64,000 bases of DNA. It comes from an uncultured Acetatifactor sp. GTDB taxonomy: Bacteria; Bacillota; Clostridia; Lachnospirales; Lachnospiraceae. Shown piece after piece: positions 1 through 7,551 of the stretch (position 1 is its first letter; each line of letters opens with the position of its first letter). The position numbers and the translations under genes were made by a program. The stretch lies in contig CAJUTJ010000174.1 of the NCBI GenBank assembly GCA_910589655.1, positions 1-64,000 of the forward strand, given 5' to 3'. Below the pieces are notes generated by a model that saw only the letters and a list, made by a program, of their open reading frames with translations, did no database searches and was not told where the DNA came from.

Positions 1-1
1 T

Positions 2-193
2 ACCATTGAGAATGATTGTTGGTTAGCTGCTAACGTGGTTGTTTGTGGAGGTGTAACAATCGGTGAAGGGGCTGTTATTGGAGCTGGCAGTGTTGTGACA
101 AGAGATATTCCACCACATAGTCTTGCCGTAGGTAATCCATGCAAGGTCATTAGAAAAATCACGGAAAAAGATAAAATGGAATCTCAAAGTTGA
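2..193 (+). CDS. Hexapeptide-repeat O-acetyltransferase, C-terminal fragment
   Basis: Only the last 63 codons lie in the window; the gene enters from the left edge. The translation has the left-handed beta-helix hexapeptide pattern (VVVCGGVTIGEGAVIGAGSV) followed by the family-typical ending PPHSLAVGNPCKVIRKI. In the maltose/galactoside O-acetyltransferase (Maa/LacA) family this region binds acetyl-CoA and transfers acetyl to a sugar hydroxyl. The exact acceptor cannot be told from this piece; a serine, chloramphenicol or streptogramin acetyltransferase of the same fold is possible. The stop is at 191-193 and the next gene fragment begins 80 bases later. Confidence 0.8.
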   Translation, partial: TIENDCWLAANVVVCGGVTIGEGAVIGAGSVVTRDIPPHSLAVGNPCKVIRKITEKDKMESQS

Positions 194-273
194 TATTCTG
201 TCAAGTCAGCCCTGCCGCTTTCCCAAGTCTGAGACCTGTGAAATAGGCTATCTGTACGGGCAGGAGGCAGCGC

Positions 274-927
274 ATGGACTTTTTTTCTGCGGCATCTCAT
301 GAGTTAAAGACGCCGATTACCATTATCAAGGGACAGCTTCAAGGTATGCTCTATCAAGTGGGACGCTATAAGGACAGAGAAACGTATATTGCAGAATCCT
401 TAGCAGTTACGAACACCTTGGAAAAGATGGTGCAGGAGTTGTTGACAATTTCACGTTTAGATACGATGGGCTATGTTTGTAATAAGAATGAATTTGATTT
501 AAGCAGTCTTATAAATGAATGCCTTTCTGCACATGAAGATTTGTTTATGCAGAGAGAATTAACTGTTGAGATATTTATATCCCCGGTGATTTTTGTTTTG
601 GGTGATATGCGGCTTCTTCAAAAGGTACTGGACAACCTTTTGGGAAATGCCGCTGCTTACTCTCCGGCAGGAAACCATATATTTGTAAAGCTATGGCAAA
701 ATGACAATAAAGCTAAATTGACGATTGAAAATACAGGCGTACATATCCCGGATGGGGACATTCCGAAACTGTTTGAAGCGTTTTATCGTGTAGACCAGTC
801 ACGAAACCGACAAACTGGCGGTACGGGTTTGGGCTTATATATTGTAAAGACAATCCTTGATTTGCATGGAGCGGAAATAAAGATAGAAAATACTGGTAAA
901 GGTGTTATTGTTTCTGTACAGTTTTAA
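274..927 (+). pseudogene. Sensor histidine kinase, 5'-truncated (VanS-like catalytic half)
   Basis: The 217-residue reading frame starts inside the dimerisation domain: SHELKTP (H-box) is at residues 8-14, followed by a HisKA helix. The ATPase part has the N-box (NLLGNAAAYSP), a G-box region and GTGLGLYIVKTI. The sensor, membrane segments and HAMP region that should precede the H-box are absent, and an in-frame stop lies at 244-246, so this is a fragment. An AGGAGG-like sequence at 262-267 could still allow translation from 274. The H-box flank resembles VanS-type kinases. No response regulator is adjacent. A soluble kinase domain made from this start would lack signal input; I treat it as a relic. 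Confidence 0.75.
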
Positions 928-937
928 GGATCATGTC

Positions 938-969
938 GGGCGGCGAGCTGATAACTTGCCGCCCTTTTT
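938..969 (+). terminator. Rho-independent terminator after the kinase fragment
   Basis: GGGCGGC at 938-944 pairs with GCCGCCC at 958-964, a 7-bp perfect stem followed by a run of five T. It ends transcription of the kinase fragment before the lipoprotein gene. Confidence 0.85.
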
Positions 970-1088
970 ACGACGCATAACTGCGTTTCTCCATATAAAA
1001 AACATATTCAATGCAATTTCAATTCAAACTGAGCCGCTATGATAAAGCTGTACCCGGAAAGGGTAACAGAAAGCGAGGAGTATTTTAC

Positions 1089-2444
1089 ATGAAAAAAAAC
1101 CTATTACTTGTTCTCTCGGCTCTGCTTATCATTGGCGCGCTGGCAGGCTGCGCAGAACAGACCAACACGCCGGAGCAGCACATGGTATCAAATACCAACG
1201 TTCCTATTGGTACGCCGGAAAAGAAAGATATACTGGACGATTTCTTCAGCAAAGAGGATTATCAAAAGTTATTGGCATTGCAATTCGATGATTACCAACA
1301 TATGGCGATTTCGGAATTTCAAAACAAGGTATGGGCGATGACAGACACGGCGGAGTACATGGAGCTAATGGAGAAACTTTTCAAGAACGAAACGTTGTAC
1401 CAAATGAAAGACAGCGATGAAACCGCTGCTTTCTTATTCTATGTGTTGGAGCCGCTCACGGCAGAAAAATGGCAGACCCGCACTTACAGCGGAGCCGCCA
1501 CAGGCGATTTTCCTGCATGGGAGGATAACGCAACGTTGGAATACACCTATACGCTTACCATTTTGGCAGCTGATAAAGTTATGATCCATGATTACAACGA
1601 TATGCGAGTAGGTGTAAAAGACATGATGCAGGATATTCTGAGAAACAGAACGAAGGAAGAACTGCTAAATGAAACGTTCATGTTGACAGAACTCGAAACC
1701 TATGTAGAGGAAATGTTGTCCTATATGCAGACACCGGAAGTCAGCATTGCCATTGAATATGTGTATTTCCCTTTGTCCACAGAAAATGATAATAATTCAA
1801 GCAAGTACTTTGACGGCAATGTGGAGCGCCGCATATTTCCAAATGGCACCGAAGAAGATTATCGCTCCCTGCTGGCTTTAAAAACTGCAGACTATCGGAA
1901 TATGTCTCTTGCAGATTTTAACAGTGCCTTAGTGGAATGGACAAATGATAATCCTGAAGGAATGGAAAGAATCAGTGAAGATACCGGTTGGAATGATTTT
2001 CAAGTCACTTTGACAGACGAGGAACTTTCTTTTGTGAAGCTGACGGTATTTTTATCCGGAATGGAAAATGGAAAAGCAATTCAAAGCAGTTACGCCGGGG
2101 AGCCTATTAGCCCTTACTATGAAGAAGAACTCTCACAAAAGATTGCGGGTAAAAACGGAATGGCAGCATGGTGTGGTTTGTATTACCAGTTTTCCTACAG
2201 TATTTTAGACATAGAAACTGTTACGGTTGGTGAGCGTGACTGTCAAATTGAGGGCATGATAAATGCTATACACGCATTTTGGAACAACACAGATATTGAG
2301 AAGCTATTAAAAATGAGCGAAAGCGATATCGTACAAGAGCTTGAAAATATGGCTGAAACATATAGCACAGATTATGTGACAATTACGACTGACAAAGAGC
2401 GTATCCATTTTGAATGCATGGATGAACGGGAATATATGAACTGA
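1089..2444 (+). CDS. Putative lipoprotein with two internal repeats
   Basis: I choose the ATG at 1089, preceded by GCGAGGAG, over the upstream in-frame ATG at 1011 because the shorter form begins with a clean lipoprotein signal: MKKNLLLV, a hydrophobic stretch, then ALAGC, with the lipid-modified cysteine near residue 21. The mature protein is acidic and contains two related segments, one starting DYQKLLALQFDDYQHM and one starting DYRSLLALKTADYRNM about 200 residues later, suggesting an internal duplication. I do not recognise the family. It should sit on the outer face of the membrane. It follows a kinase relic and may once have belonged to a sensing module; that is inference. Confidence 0.7.
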   Translation: MKKNLLLVLSALLIIGALAGCAEQTNTPEQHMVSNTNVPIGTPEKKDILDDFFSKEDYQKLLALQFDDYQHMAISEFQNKVWAMTDTAEYMELMEKLFKNETLYQMKDSDETAAFLFYVLEPLTAEKWQTRTYSGAATGDFPAWEDNATLEYTYTLTILAADKVMIHDYNDMRVGVKDMMQDILRNRTKEELLNETFMLTELETYVEEMLSYMQTPEVSIAIEYVYFPLSTENDNNSSKYFDGNVERRIFPNGTEEDYRSLLALKTADYRNMSLADFNSALVEWTNDNPEGMERISEDTGWNDFQVTLTDEELSFVKLTVFLSGMENGKAIQSSYAGEPISPYYEEELSQKIAGKNGMAAWCGLYYQFSYSILDIETVTVGERDCQIEGMINAIHAFWNNTDIEKLLKMSESDIVQELENMAETYSTDYVTITTDKERIHFECMDEREYMN

Positions 2445-2450
2445 CAGATA

Positions 2451-2510
2451 TTATTTTAATCTGTCAATTGTAATTGTAATCAATTCTTTATCAGACACTT
2501 CTTGTACCAT
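2451..2510 (-). pseudogene. Start of a truncated gene (19 codons)
   Basis: A 19-codon frame, MVQEVSDKELITITIDRLK, begins at 2510 and stops at 2451, only seven bases from the end of the oppositely oriented lipoprotein gene. It has a good promoter (2557-2585) but only AAAAGG directly before the ATG. It looks like the first codons of a gene whose remainder was replaced by the neighbouring segment. A short leader peptide is the alternative. Confidence 0.25.
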
Positions 2511-2556
2511 CCTTTTACCGCCTTTTTGATTGATAGTGTTTATTGCTACTACAATT

Positions 2557-2585
2557 ATTATAGCGGTTTTGTGAAAAGGTGTAAA
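2557..2585 (-). promoter_or_regulatory. Sigma-A type promoter
   Basis: On the minus strand TTTACA (2585-2580) and TATAAT (2562-2557) are separated by exactly 17 bases. It points left toward the 19-codon frame at 2510. Confidence 0.6.
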
Positions 2586-2671
2586 GCCTTTATTCAATTA
2601 TCAAAGCGCAATGTCCTTGGGATGCGGGCTTGTGTTGATTGCCTTGTCCCTGTGGACAATATTAGAATAGC

Positions 2672-2738
2672 ATAGAGTACTCTATATTGCGATATCGGAA
2701 TTACCAGCAAATTACAACATTGACATAGAGTACTCTAT
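2672..2738. promoter_or_regulatory. Pair of identical palindromic operators
   Basis: The perfect 14-bp palindrome ATAGAGTACTCTAT occurs at 2672-2685 and again at 2725-2738, 53 bases apart, the second directly following TTGAC. A third palindrome, TTGTCCCTGTGGACAA, lies at 2643-2658. Spaced identical palindromes of this kind suit a dimeric repressor of PadR or GntR type; the regulator is not in the window. No intact gene follows on either strand within 250 bases. Confidence 0.5.
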
Positions 2739-2853
2739 TGTGAAATATGCACAATGTATAATAGTTTTATTGATTTTTACATGATAAAATGATATGGTAT
2801 ATAGGAAAAGGCTGACAGGCAGAATACCAGCCAACCATACCGTAGCAGAGATA

Positions 2854-2892
2854 AAGGGGCGAGATAAACCGCCCCTTGTCTGCATTTTTTTC
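2854..2892 (+). terminator. Terminator facing the metG relic
   Basis: AAGGGGCG (2854-2861) pairs with CGCCCCTT (2870-2877), with a T-rich tail at 2885-2891. It would end plus-strand transcripts from the operator region before they reach the convergent metG relic. Confidence 0.6.
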
Positions 2893-2894
2893 AG

Positions 2895-3402
2895 CTATAA
2901 AATAGCCTTTAATTTTTCTGTTTCTTCTTCAATTACTTTCTTGTCAATCCTATGGAATAATATTTCAACCTCTGGGAGCAAATAGTCGCTTTCAACATGC
3001 TGCCTTTTCCACTTATTGCTTAAGCCCAGCCATTTCAATACTTTTTCCGAAGAAAACGGTAAAAAAGGAGAAAGCAAAACTGCTAAGTTTGCTATAATCT
3101 GTACACATTGATAAAGTGTATTATCGCAAGCAATTTTATTAGTATTTCGTGTGATCCAAGGCTGTTCTGCATCAAAAAACTTATTCGCATTTCTTATAAA
3201 ATCAAAAATTTCGTTAATTGCATCCTTGAAATATCCACCTTCGATAAGCTGTCCTACAGCGATATACAGATTATCTATTTGATTATCCAAGTTAACATTA
3301 TTACTTCCACAAGGAACCACGCCATCACAATATTTTCCTATAAACGCTAATGTCCGATTCACGAAATTTCCGTATGCCCCAAGCAATTAATATTTGTCTC
3401 AT
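2895..3402 (-). pseudogene. metG: Methionyl-tRNA synthetase with internal deletion
   Basis: Residues encoded from about 3383 to 2895 are the helical anticodon-binding domain of MetRS (LGAYGNFVNRTLAFIGKY, then LLSPFLPFSSEKV), ending in a normal stop. Upstream, a well-placed start at 3402 (ATG after AGGAATGAGG) encodes MRQILI, the usual first residues of this enzyme, but the frame is lost within ten codons. The catalytic Rossmann domain with the HIGH and KMSKS motifs, more than 1 kb, is missing. Joining sequence GCTTGGGGCATAC resembles what the coding for GAWPYA would look like, so a short-homology deletion is likely. The T-box at 3490-3785 still precedes it. No active enzyme can be made. Confidence 0.85.
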
Positions 3403-3489
3403 TTTACATACCTCATTCCTTTTCAATTTTGTAGTGATAACTTCGTTTCTTATGTTTCATTTACAACATATTTTTGGTTCGTTGCATTT

Positions 3490-3785
3490 TTGTACTAAAA
3501 AAGCCCTCCTCTCTGAAAAATTTCTTTTTCAGGGACGAGAGCATCCGCTTCGTGTTACCACCCTAAATTCACTTATATCTCACGATATAAGCCTTATCAA
3601 CTACGGACGAGAAATGATTCATCGATAGTCTATCACTATAACGGGCGAACCCGTCGCAGCCTTGGCATAACAGCTTCGGTACGCAGCTCCGAGACCATTT
3701 TTAGTAGTTCCTTTTGCGCCTGTTCTCACCTTATCAGACTCTCTGTAACATATCTAACTGCTTACTCTTCTCTTCATAGCCTTTG
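3490..3785 (-). promoter_or_regulatory. T-box leader (methionine type)
   Basis: Read on the minus strand: AGAGAGTC and AGGTGAGAACAGG near the 5' end (stem I), an ATG candidate specifier just before GTCTCGGAGCTGC, the T-box core AGGGTGGTAACACG near 3555, and a final terminator hairpin whose CTGAAAAA / TTTTTCAG stem precedes GGAGGGCTTTTTT at about 3490. In T-box RNAs uncharged tRNA pairs with specifier and T-box and stabilises the antiterminator. The Met specifier agrees with the MetRS remnant downstream. Confidence 0.85.
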
Positions 3786-3885
3786 ATATATATTTTGATA
3801 TGGTACAGCAAATTAATTTATGTGTCAACAATTTTTTTCAAATCTTTTACTCTGAGAAATCTTAAAATTTTCATCATATTGCATT

Positions 3886-3914
3886 TTGTTGTCTGGACAA
3901 AATTATGCTATAAT
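3886..3914 (+). promoter_or_regulatory. Promoter of the truncated antitoxin gene
   Basis: TTGTTG (3886-3891), 17 bases, TATAAT (3909-3914). The start codon at 3941 follows with AAAGGGGTG as ribosome-binding site. Confidence 0.6.
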
Positions 3915-3940
3915 TGTGCCAAAGAAAGGGGTGAAGCATT

Positions 3941-4198
3941 ATGCCGCTTATTATGCCTATTAAGGATTTACGCAATATAACCGAGATTTCTAATATTGCA
4001 CACAAGGAACAGGAGCCTGTTTTTATTACTAAGAACGGATATAGCGATTTAGTTGTAATGAGTAGTTTCTTTAGATTTTTGAAAGCATTTCAATCAGTTC
4101 ACGATTCCCGTATGTTTTGTGTTATAATGTTTTACATGATTTTTGTTTCCCTCATTTTTCCCATATCAGGGTTCATAATACCTTATGGGAAGATATAA
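3941..4198 (+). pseudogene. Phd/YefM-type antitoxin, 3'-truncated
   Basis: Residues 1-41 (PIKDLRNITEISNIAHKEQE then PVFITKNGYSDLVVMS) match the DNA-binding N-terminal half of Phd/YefM antitoxins. After about position 4063 the reading frame runs into unrelated hydrophobic sequence (FRFLKAFQ onward) where the toxin-binding C-terminal half should be, and no RelE/Doc-type toxin follows. The gene has been cut at that point by a rearrangement. Promoter and ribosome-binding site are intact, so a chimeric 85-residue product may be made, but it should not neutralise a toxin. Confidence 0.7.
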
Positions 4199-4199
4199 C

Positions 4200-4283
4200 A
4201 TGAAGGAAACTATAAGGGAAGGTTCACCTGCGATAAAATTAGTGTTTTCAAGGGTTAACGGGGATTTTGATAATAAAATATAA
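4200..4283 (+). other. Possible 27-residue ORF, weak
   Basis: A short frame starting MKETIREG and ending NGDFDNKI lies between the antitoxin relic and the effector-binding gene. The ribosome-binding site (GGGAAG) is weak. A TATAAT at about 4121 could serve it and the next gene. It may equally be untranslated leader. Confidence 0.2.
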
Positions 4284-4341
4284 CAATTAATGTTTCCCTT
4301 AAAAATCATCAAATCACAATCAGAATTTGTGGGAGGAAAAT

Positions 4342-4803
4342 ATGAAAGTTGAAAAGTGTGTAAAGGAGTCTTTTGTTGTGATAGGAAAAGAGGGTTCAAC
4401 TTTAGACGGAGAGGGCTTTATTCAAAGATTATGGGTTGATGCAAATTCTCACTTTGGAGAAGTTCAACATTTAGCTAAGAAAGATGAGAATGGAACTATC
4501 AGTGGTATATGGGGTGCCATGTCTGATTTCTCGCACTCATTCAATCCATGGGAAGATTTCAACAAAGGACTTTATCTTGCTGGGGTAGAGTGCAACGAGA
4601 ATGCAGAAGCCCCCAACGGTTGGACAAAATGGATTATTCCTGGTTATGAATATATTTATATAGAATGTGAAAATGATTCTACCTTTTCAGAGGCAATAAA
4701 ATATTTGGAAGATAATGCTATTCCATTAGTAGGAGCAGTTCACGATTTTACTTGTCCACAGACAGGGAAGAATTATATGTTTTTTCCAATTAGAAAGCTA
4801 TAA
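4342..4803 (+). CDS. GyrI-like/AraC effector-binding domain protein
   Basis: The start at 4342 follows GGGAGG with proper spacing; an upstream in-frame ATG at 4327 lies on top of that site. The 153-residue protein has the stand-alone effector-binding (GyrI-like, SHV fold) pattern: an N-terminal strand VEKCVKESFVVIGKEG, the central aromatic GIWGAMSDFS region, YLAGVECNENAEAPNGWTKW, then IPGYEYIYIECENDS and a helix before the conserved LVGAVHDF and MFFPIRKL strands. Such domains bind small hydrophobic or cationic compounds in Firmicutes. No helix-turn-helix is fused to it and no partner gene is adjacent. Confidence 0.75.
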   Translation: MKVEKCVKESFVVIGKEGSTLDGEGFIQRLWVDANSHFGEVQHLAKKDENGTISGIWGAMSDFSHSFNPWEDFNKGLYLAGVECNENAEAPNGWTKWIIPGYEYIYIECENDSTFSEAIKYLEDNAIPLVGAVHDFTCPQTGKNYMFFPIRKL

Positions 4804-4959
4804 ATAAATATTAGTCCTTTACTTTTCTCATGTGTTTCGTATATTGGCATTTGTACCAGCAGCATATGTGGCCTATAAGAAAAAGAATATATACATAAGT
4901 ATATGCTTTCAGTGCTTATGCAACCTATTCTCGGTGGATGGTTTTGTAGTGGTAACAAT

Positions 4960-4998
4960 GGAGCCGACAGGATAATATGCAGCCTGCGGCTCCGTTTA
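4960..4998. terminator. Hairpin between convergent genes
   Basis: GGAGCCG (4960-4966) pairs with CGGCTCC (4987-4993). It lies between the plus-strand gene ending at 4803 and the minus-strand tail cluster ending at 5003, with a short T/A tail on the plus side. Confidence 0.5.
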
Positions 4999-5002
4999 TA
5001 AA

Positions 5003-5320
5003 TTATTCAAATAGTGCGTTGATTTCTTCTTCTGTGATGGGTGTGTATGTGGTATAGTCAGGAATGCCTCCGGCAGAAGGGCTTTCTTTCCTCTTTATCC
5101 ACTTATCCGTTTCTTTTCCCAATATCCAGACCGACCCGTCCTCCAGACAGAGGCATTTTGAACCGGGATAGCATTTGTGACTGCACACAGGGTCATCCTG
5201 CTGCGGCTGGCCATCCCGGTTTACGGTAGGTAAAAGCTGTATGTCAGAGAGATGGTCACACAGGAAGAATCTCCACAATAGACTATGTTTGTTTCCGGCT
5301 TTACGTATCCAATATGCCAT
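5003..5320 (-). CDS. Hypothetical protein, last gene of tail cluster
   Basis: 105 residues, start after CGGGAGGATCAT. It has a cluster of cysteines (CSHKCYPGSKCLCLEDGSVW) that could bind a metal or form disulfides, and a W-rich middle followed by an acidic end (PITEEEINALFE). I do not recognise the family. It starts 12 bases after the stop of the glycine-rich protein gene and so belongs to the same transcript. Its place after a receptor-type protein is where phages often carry small fibre accessory or assembly proteins; the role is inferred only. Confidence 0.6.
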   Translation of the reverse strand: MAYWIRKAGNKHSLLWRFFLCDHLSDIQLLPTVNRDGQPQQDDPVCSHKCYPGSKCLCLEDGSVWILGKETDKWIKRKESPSAGGIPDYTTYTPITEEEINALFE

Positions 5321-5332
5321 ATGATCCTCCCG

Positions 5333-6250
5333 TTAATGAATTGTTTTTATATCTGTAATATCATGGACGCCGAAATAGACAGCGGAAATCTGTTTGTTCC
5401 CTAGATAAACGGCAGGAGCGGGATTTTGCGTTAAGGTGATGAGGGCAGCGCCGTTGCCGTTGTTAATACCGTTTACGGTTGACGGGGTATAGGTTCTGCT
5501 TTGATAGACCAGCTCAGGTACGCCGCCAATATAGCCGGATCCGCCGGCAATGTATGCGCCGCCATACCAGCCGCCGCCCCCGCCGCCTTCGTATGCGCCT
5601 TGTCCCAGTCCGAATTGAAATCCACTGCTTTGAGTTGCGGCAGGTTGTGAGTATTCTTCAACATTATCCAGAGTAACAGGTTGCGGAAGGCCTCCAGTGA
5701 GTCCGCCGCCGTGGCCGCCGTTGTATACGGCTTCCCAGGGATGGCCGGTAGCGGCACAAGCGCCGCCCCCGCCTCCGGCAATGAGTAGAATTTCGGTGCG
5801 AAAGCCGTTGTAGTTTTCTAAAATACCGCGGTCTGTTACGGCAATATGGGTTGCGCCCCCGCCTGAGCCGCAACAGGACTGCCAATTGTTCGTATTATTA
5901 TGCCAGCTCATAGACCAGCCGCCGCCGTTATAGCCGCCGGGTATTTTTACGTCTTCATATTCTTCCCCTTCATCGGCGTCGGGATCATAAGGGAGATCTC
6001 CGAAATATTCGTTTCCCTTGCCGCCGACACAGATGTATAGTGTAGAATTTGCATTTAAATAGACATATCCGCAGGAGTAGCCTCCCAGCCCTCCGATACT
6101 GCCATGCTGTGTTCCGCTTATGATTTTCCCGTCCCCGCCGGAAGCCCCCCAAACCTCCAATTGATACAATCCGCTTTGGGGGGCGGTAAATTCCTGTACA
6201 CTCCCGGTATATTCGAATCGCTGAGAGAGTGCGTTTTGTTTTACTGCCAT
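5333..6250 (-). CDS. Glycine-rich tail/receptor-type protein
   Basis: 305 residues from an ATG after GGGAGG. Residues about 12-285 are a single glycine-rich domain: repeated GGxGG and GGGGG blocks (GGLGGYSCGYV, GSGGGATHIA, GGGGGACAAT, EGGGGGGWYGGAY) interleaved with short beta strands, opening with FEYTGSVQEFTAPQSGLYQL. The opening and the glycine blocks resemble the glycine-rich domain seen in phage tail proteins and in ALK-type extracellular regions. The last 40 residues (VYLGNKQISAVYFGVHDI) look like a short attachment tail also seen in baseplate-linked proteins. Likely a surface-binding tip or fibre. Confidence 0.65.
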   Translation of the reverse strand: MAVKQNALSQRFEYTGSVQEFTAPQSGLYQLEVWGASGGDGKIISGTQHGSIGGLGGYSCGYVYLNANSTLYICVGGKGNEYFGDLPYDPDADEGEEYEDVKIPGGYNGGGWSMSWHNNTNNWQSCCGSGGGATHIAVTDRGILENYNGFRTEILLIAGGGGGACAATGHPWEAVYNGGHGGGLTGGLPQPVTLDNVEEYSQPAATQSSGFQFGLGQGAYEGGGGGGWYGGAYIAGGSGYIGGVPELVYQSRTYTPSTVNGINNGNGAALITLTQNPAPAVYLGNKQISAVYFGVHDITDIKTIH

Positions 6251-6269
6251 AAAAGATCCTCCCTATCGT

Positions 6270-6641
6270 TTAATTGGTATAAATAAAGTATAATGTGGCT
6301 GCATCCTTGACGGGCAGGGCATCGTATTCCGCCTGAGTCAATACCGTAAATGACAGTCCGTTAAGCTTGGCTGTGTTTTCCGTGACTTTAACCGCCAGTT
6401 CATTTACCCTATCGTTTAAAACTTTTCCGGCTTTTGCCGCCAGAGCAGATTTTAAGTCATTGGATTCAAGGGAATCCGTTATGCCGTCAATTGTCCCCAG
6501 CTTTTGCTGAAGCGTCCTGCCGTCGTCAAACTCCACATCATTCGCAGAGGTCCAGAAGGATATTCTCATCCATACCTTATTTGCTGCGTCAAGACATTTC
6601 CTAAATTTTCTGCCGGTTATAATTTGTTCGTTAATTGCCAT
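6270..6641 (-). CDS. Small baseplate/fibre-linker protein
   Basis: 123 residues, ATG after AAAGGAG. The N-terminal part (INEQIITGRKFRKCLD) resembles a docking segment. Residues 50-90 (DGITDSLESNDLKSALAAKA) recur in the S74 fibre of this cluster (GITDSLTTTDSNIALSAKAG), so the two share a coiled-coil oligomerisation element. The end, LTQAEYDALPVKDAATLYFI, is a common phage receptor-binding/fibre terminal motif. It is probably a trimeric connector at the tail tip. Confidence 0.6.
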   Translation of the reverse strand: MAINEQIITGRKFRKCLDAANKVWMRISFWTSANDVEFDDGRTLQQKLGTIDGITDSLESNDLKSALAAKAGKVLNDRVNELAVKVTENTAKLNGLSFTVLTQAEYDALPVKDAATLYFIYTN

Positions 6642-6835
6642 TTTTGATAGTCTCCTTTGTTATATTTAAAGTATTTTTCAAATAATCTCCAGTACGCGTT
6701 TTGCAAACAGTTATAACAGTAACATAGAATATTTTTCGAGGGTGCGGTTTGCAATCGAAAAAAGAAAGCTGTTTCGTCGGTGATTTTTTGGCATTTGCCA
6801 AAGGGTTTGGTTTGGAAATACAGGGTATCATGGTG
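6642..6835. other. Intergenic stretch without recognisable gene
   Basis: 194 bases between two tail genes. An open frame crosses it on the minus strand but has no ribosome-binding site or recognisable motif. Nothing else is seen. Confidence 0.3.
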
Positions 6836-7147
6836 TCAGATCCAAATGGTTTCATTATCAATGTCCGCAGGCTCGGCTTCGGAACTGACAAAAGGCCGAT
6901 ATGGTTCCACGGTTAATAAATATTCTTGTAAATGATAGATTCGGTTTTCTATTGCGTTAAAATAGTCGGCAAAGTATCCGTAAATCCCGTGCTGGTCACT
7001 TATATAGTCCGTTGCTTCGCTGTATTTGCCTTGTAAAATTAATTGATTGTATGTATCCATAACCTCTGTCTGTGTCAGGCTGATGTCCTGAAAGAAGATC
7101 ATGGGGTCAATGCTGTCGGGGTAATTGGATATGGGGTTGTATAACAT
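6836..7147 (-). CDS. Small tail-cluster protein, paralogue of upstream gene
   Basis: I place the start at 7147 (MLYNPISNYPDSID) because GGAGG lies eight bases upstream and the previous gene stops one base before. Longer in-frame starts would overlap that gene. The 103-residue product is helical; its segment MDTYNQLILQGKYSEATDYI with following YHLQEYL resembles INQLRAQGAYSQAAALLESH in the neighbour, so the pair look like diverged duplicates. No family is recognised. The position after the hub gene is compatible with a baseplate or tail-fibre assembly factor. Confidence 0.6.
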   Translation of the reverse strand: MLYNPISNYPDSIDPMIFFQDISLTQTEVMDTYNQLILQGKYSEATDYISDQHGIYGYFADYFNAIENRIYHLQEYLLTVEPYRPFVSSEAEPADIDNETIWI

Positions 7148-7148
7148 G

Positions 7149-7481
7149 TCAGACACCTCCTGCCCAGACATCTCCTTCAAGGCATTCAAAGTCTTCCTGA
7201 TTTTCTTCAAAGAAGATTGTCTGGCTGACTTGCTTTGCGTATTTTTGGGTGTTATAGATTTCTTCTTCCCATGTCCTGAAGGTGACTGCATCAACGATAT
7301 ACGGTGATAAAGTTTCCTTGTGGGATTCCAGAAGGGCAGCAGCCTGACTGTATGCGCCCTGAGCCCTTAATTGGTTGATCTGGTGAATGATCCCTGAAGC
7401 AGCATCGTCTAAATTTTTAAAATGATGTCTGGTAATTTTCTGAGACGGAAAACTGCTGAATTCATTTTCATATTGTGCCAT
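7149..7481 (-). CDS. Small tail-cluster protein, paralogue of downstream gene
   Basis: 110 residues from MAQYENEF, preceded by AAGGAG. Helical, with the repeat-like element INQLRAQGAYSQAAALLESH that matches the next gene. It ends TGA directly before the start of that gene, so the two are translationally linked. A 32-bp motif just upstream (7520-7551) is shared with the leader of the RNA-polymerase-like gene. Function unknown. Confidence 0.6.
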   Translation of the reverse strand: MAQYENEFSSFPSQKITRHHFKNLDDAASGIIHQINQLRAQGAYSQAAALLESHKETLSPYIVDAVTFRTWEEEIYNTQKYAKQVSQTIFFEENQEDFECLEGDVWAGGV

Positions 7482-7519
7482 TGTAATACTCCTTATCATT
7501 GCAATTTGTTATATCTTAT

Positions 7520-7551
7520 GTAACGGTTCAGTGTCCTGTCTGTACTGTTAC
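7520..7551. repeat. 32-bp motif, copy 2
   Basis: GTAACGGTTCAGTG followed by CCTGTCTGTACTGTTAC. It matches 43545-43576 at about 28 of 32 positions. Both lie just upstream of a minus-strand gene start. GTTCAG and CTGTAC/CTGAAC arms make it partly palindromic. Confidence 0.55.

Noticed and set aside
6631..6891. 86-codon minus-strand frame between two tail genes
   Set aside because: It overlaps the 3' end of the preceding gene in another frame, has no ribosome-binding site and no recognisable motif.
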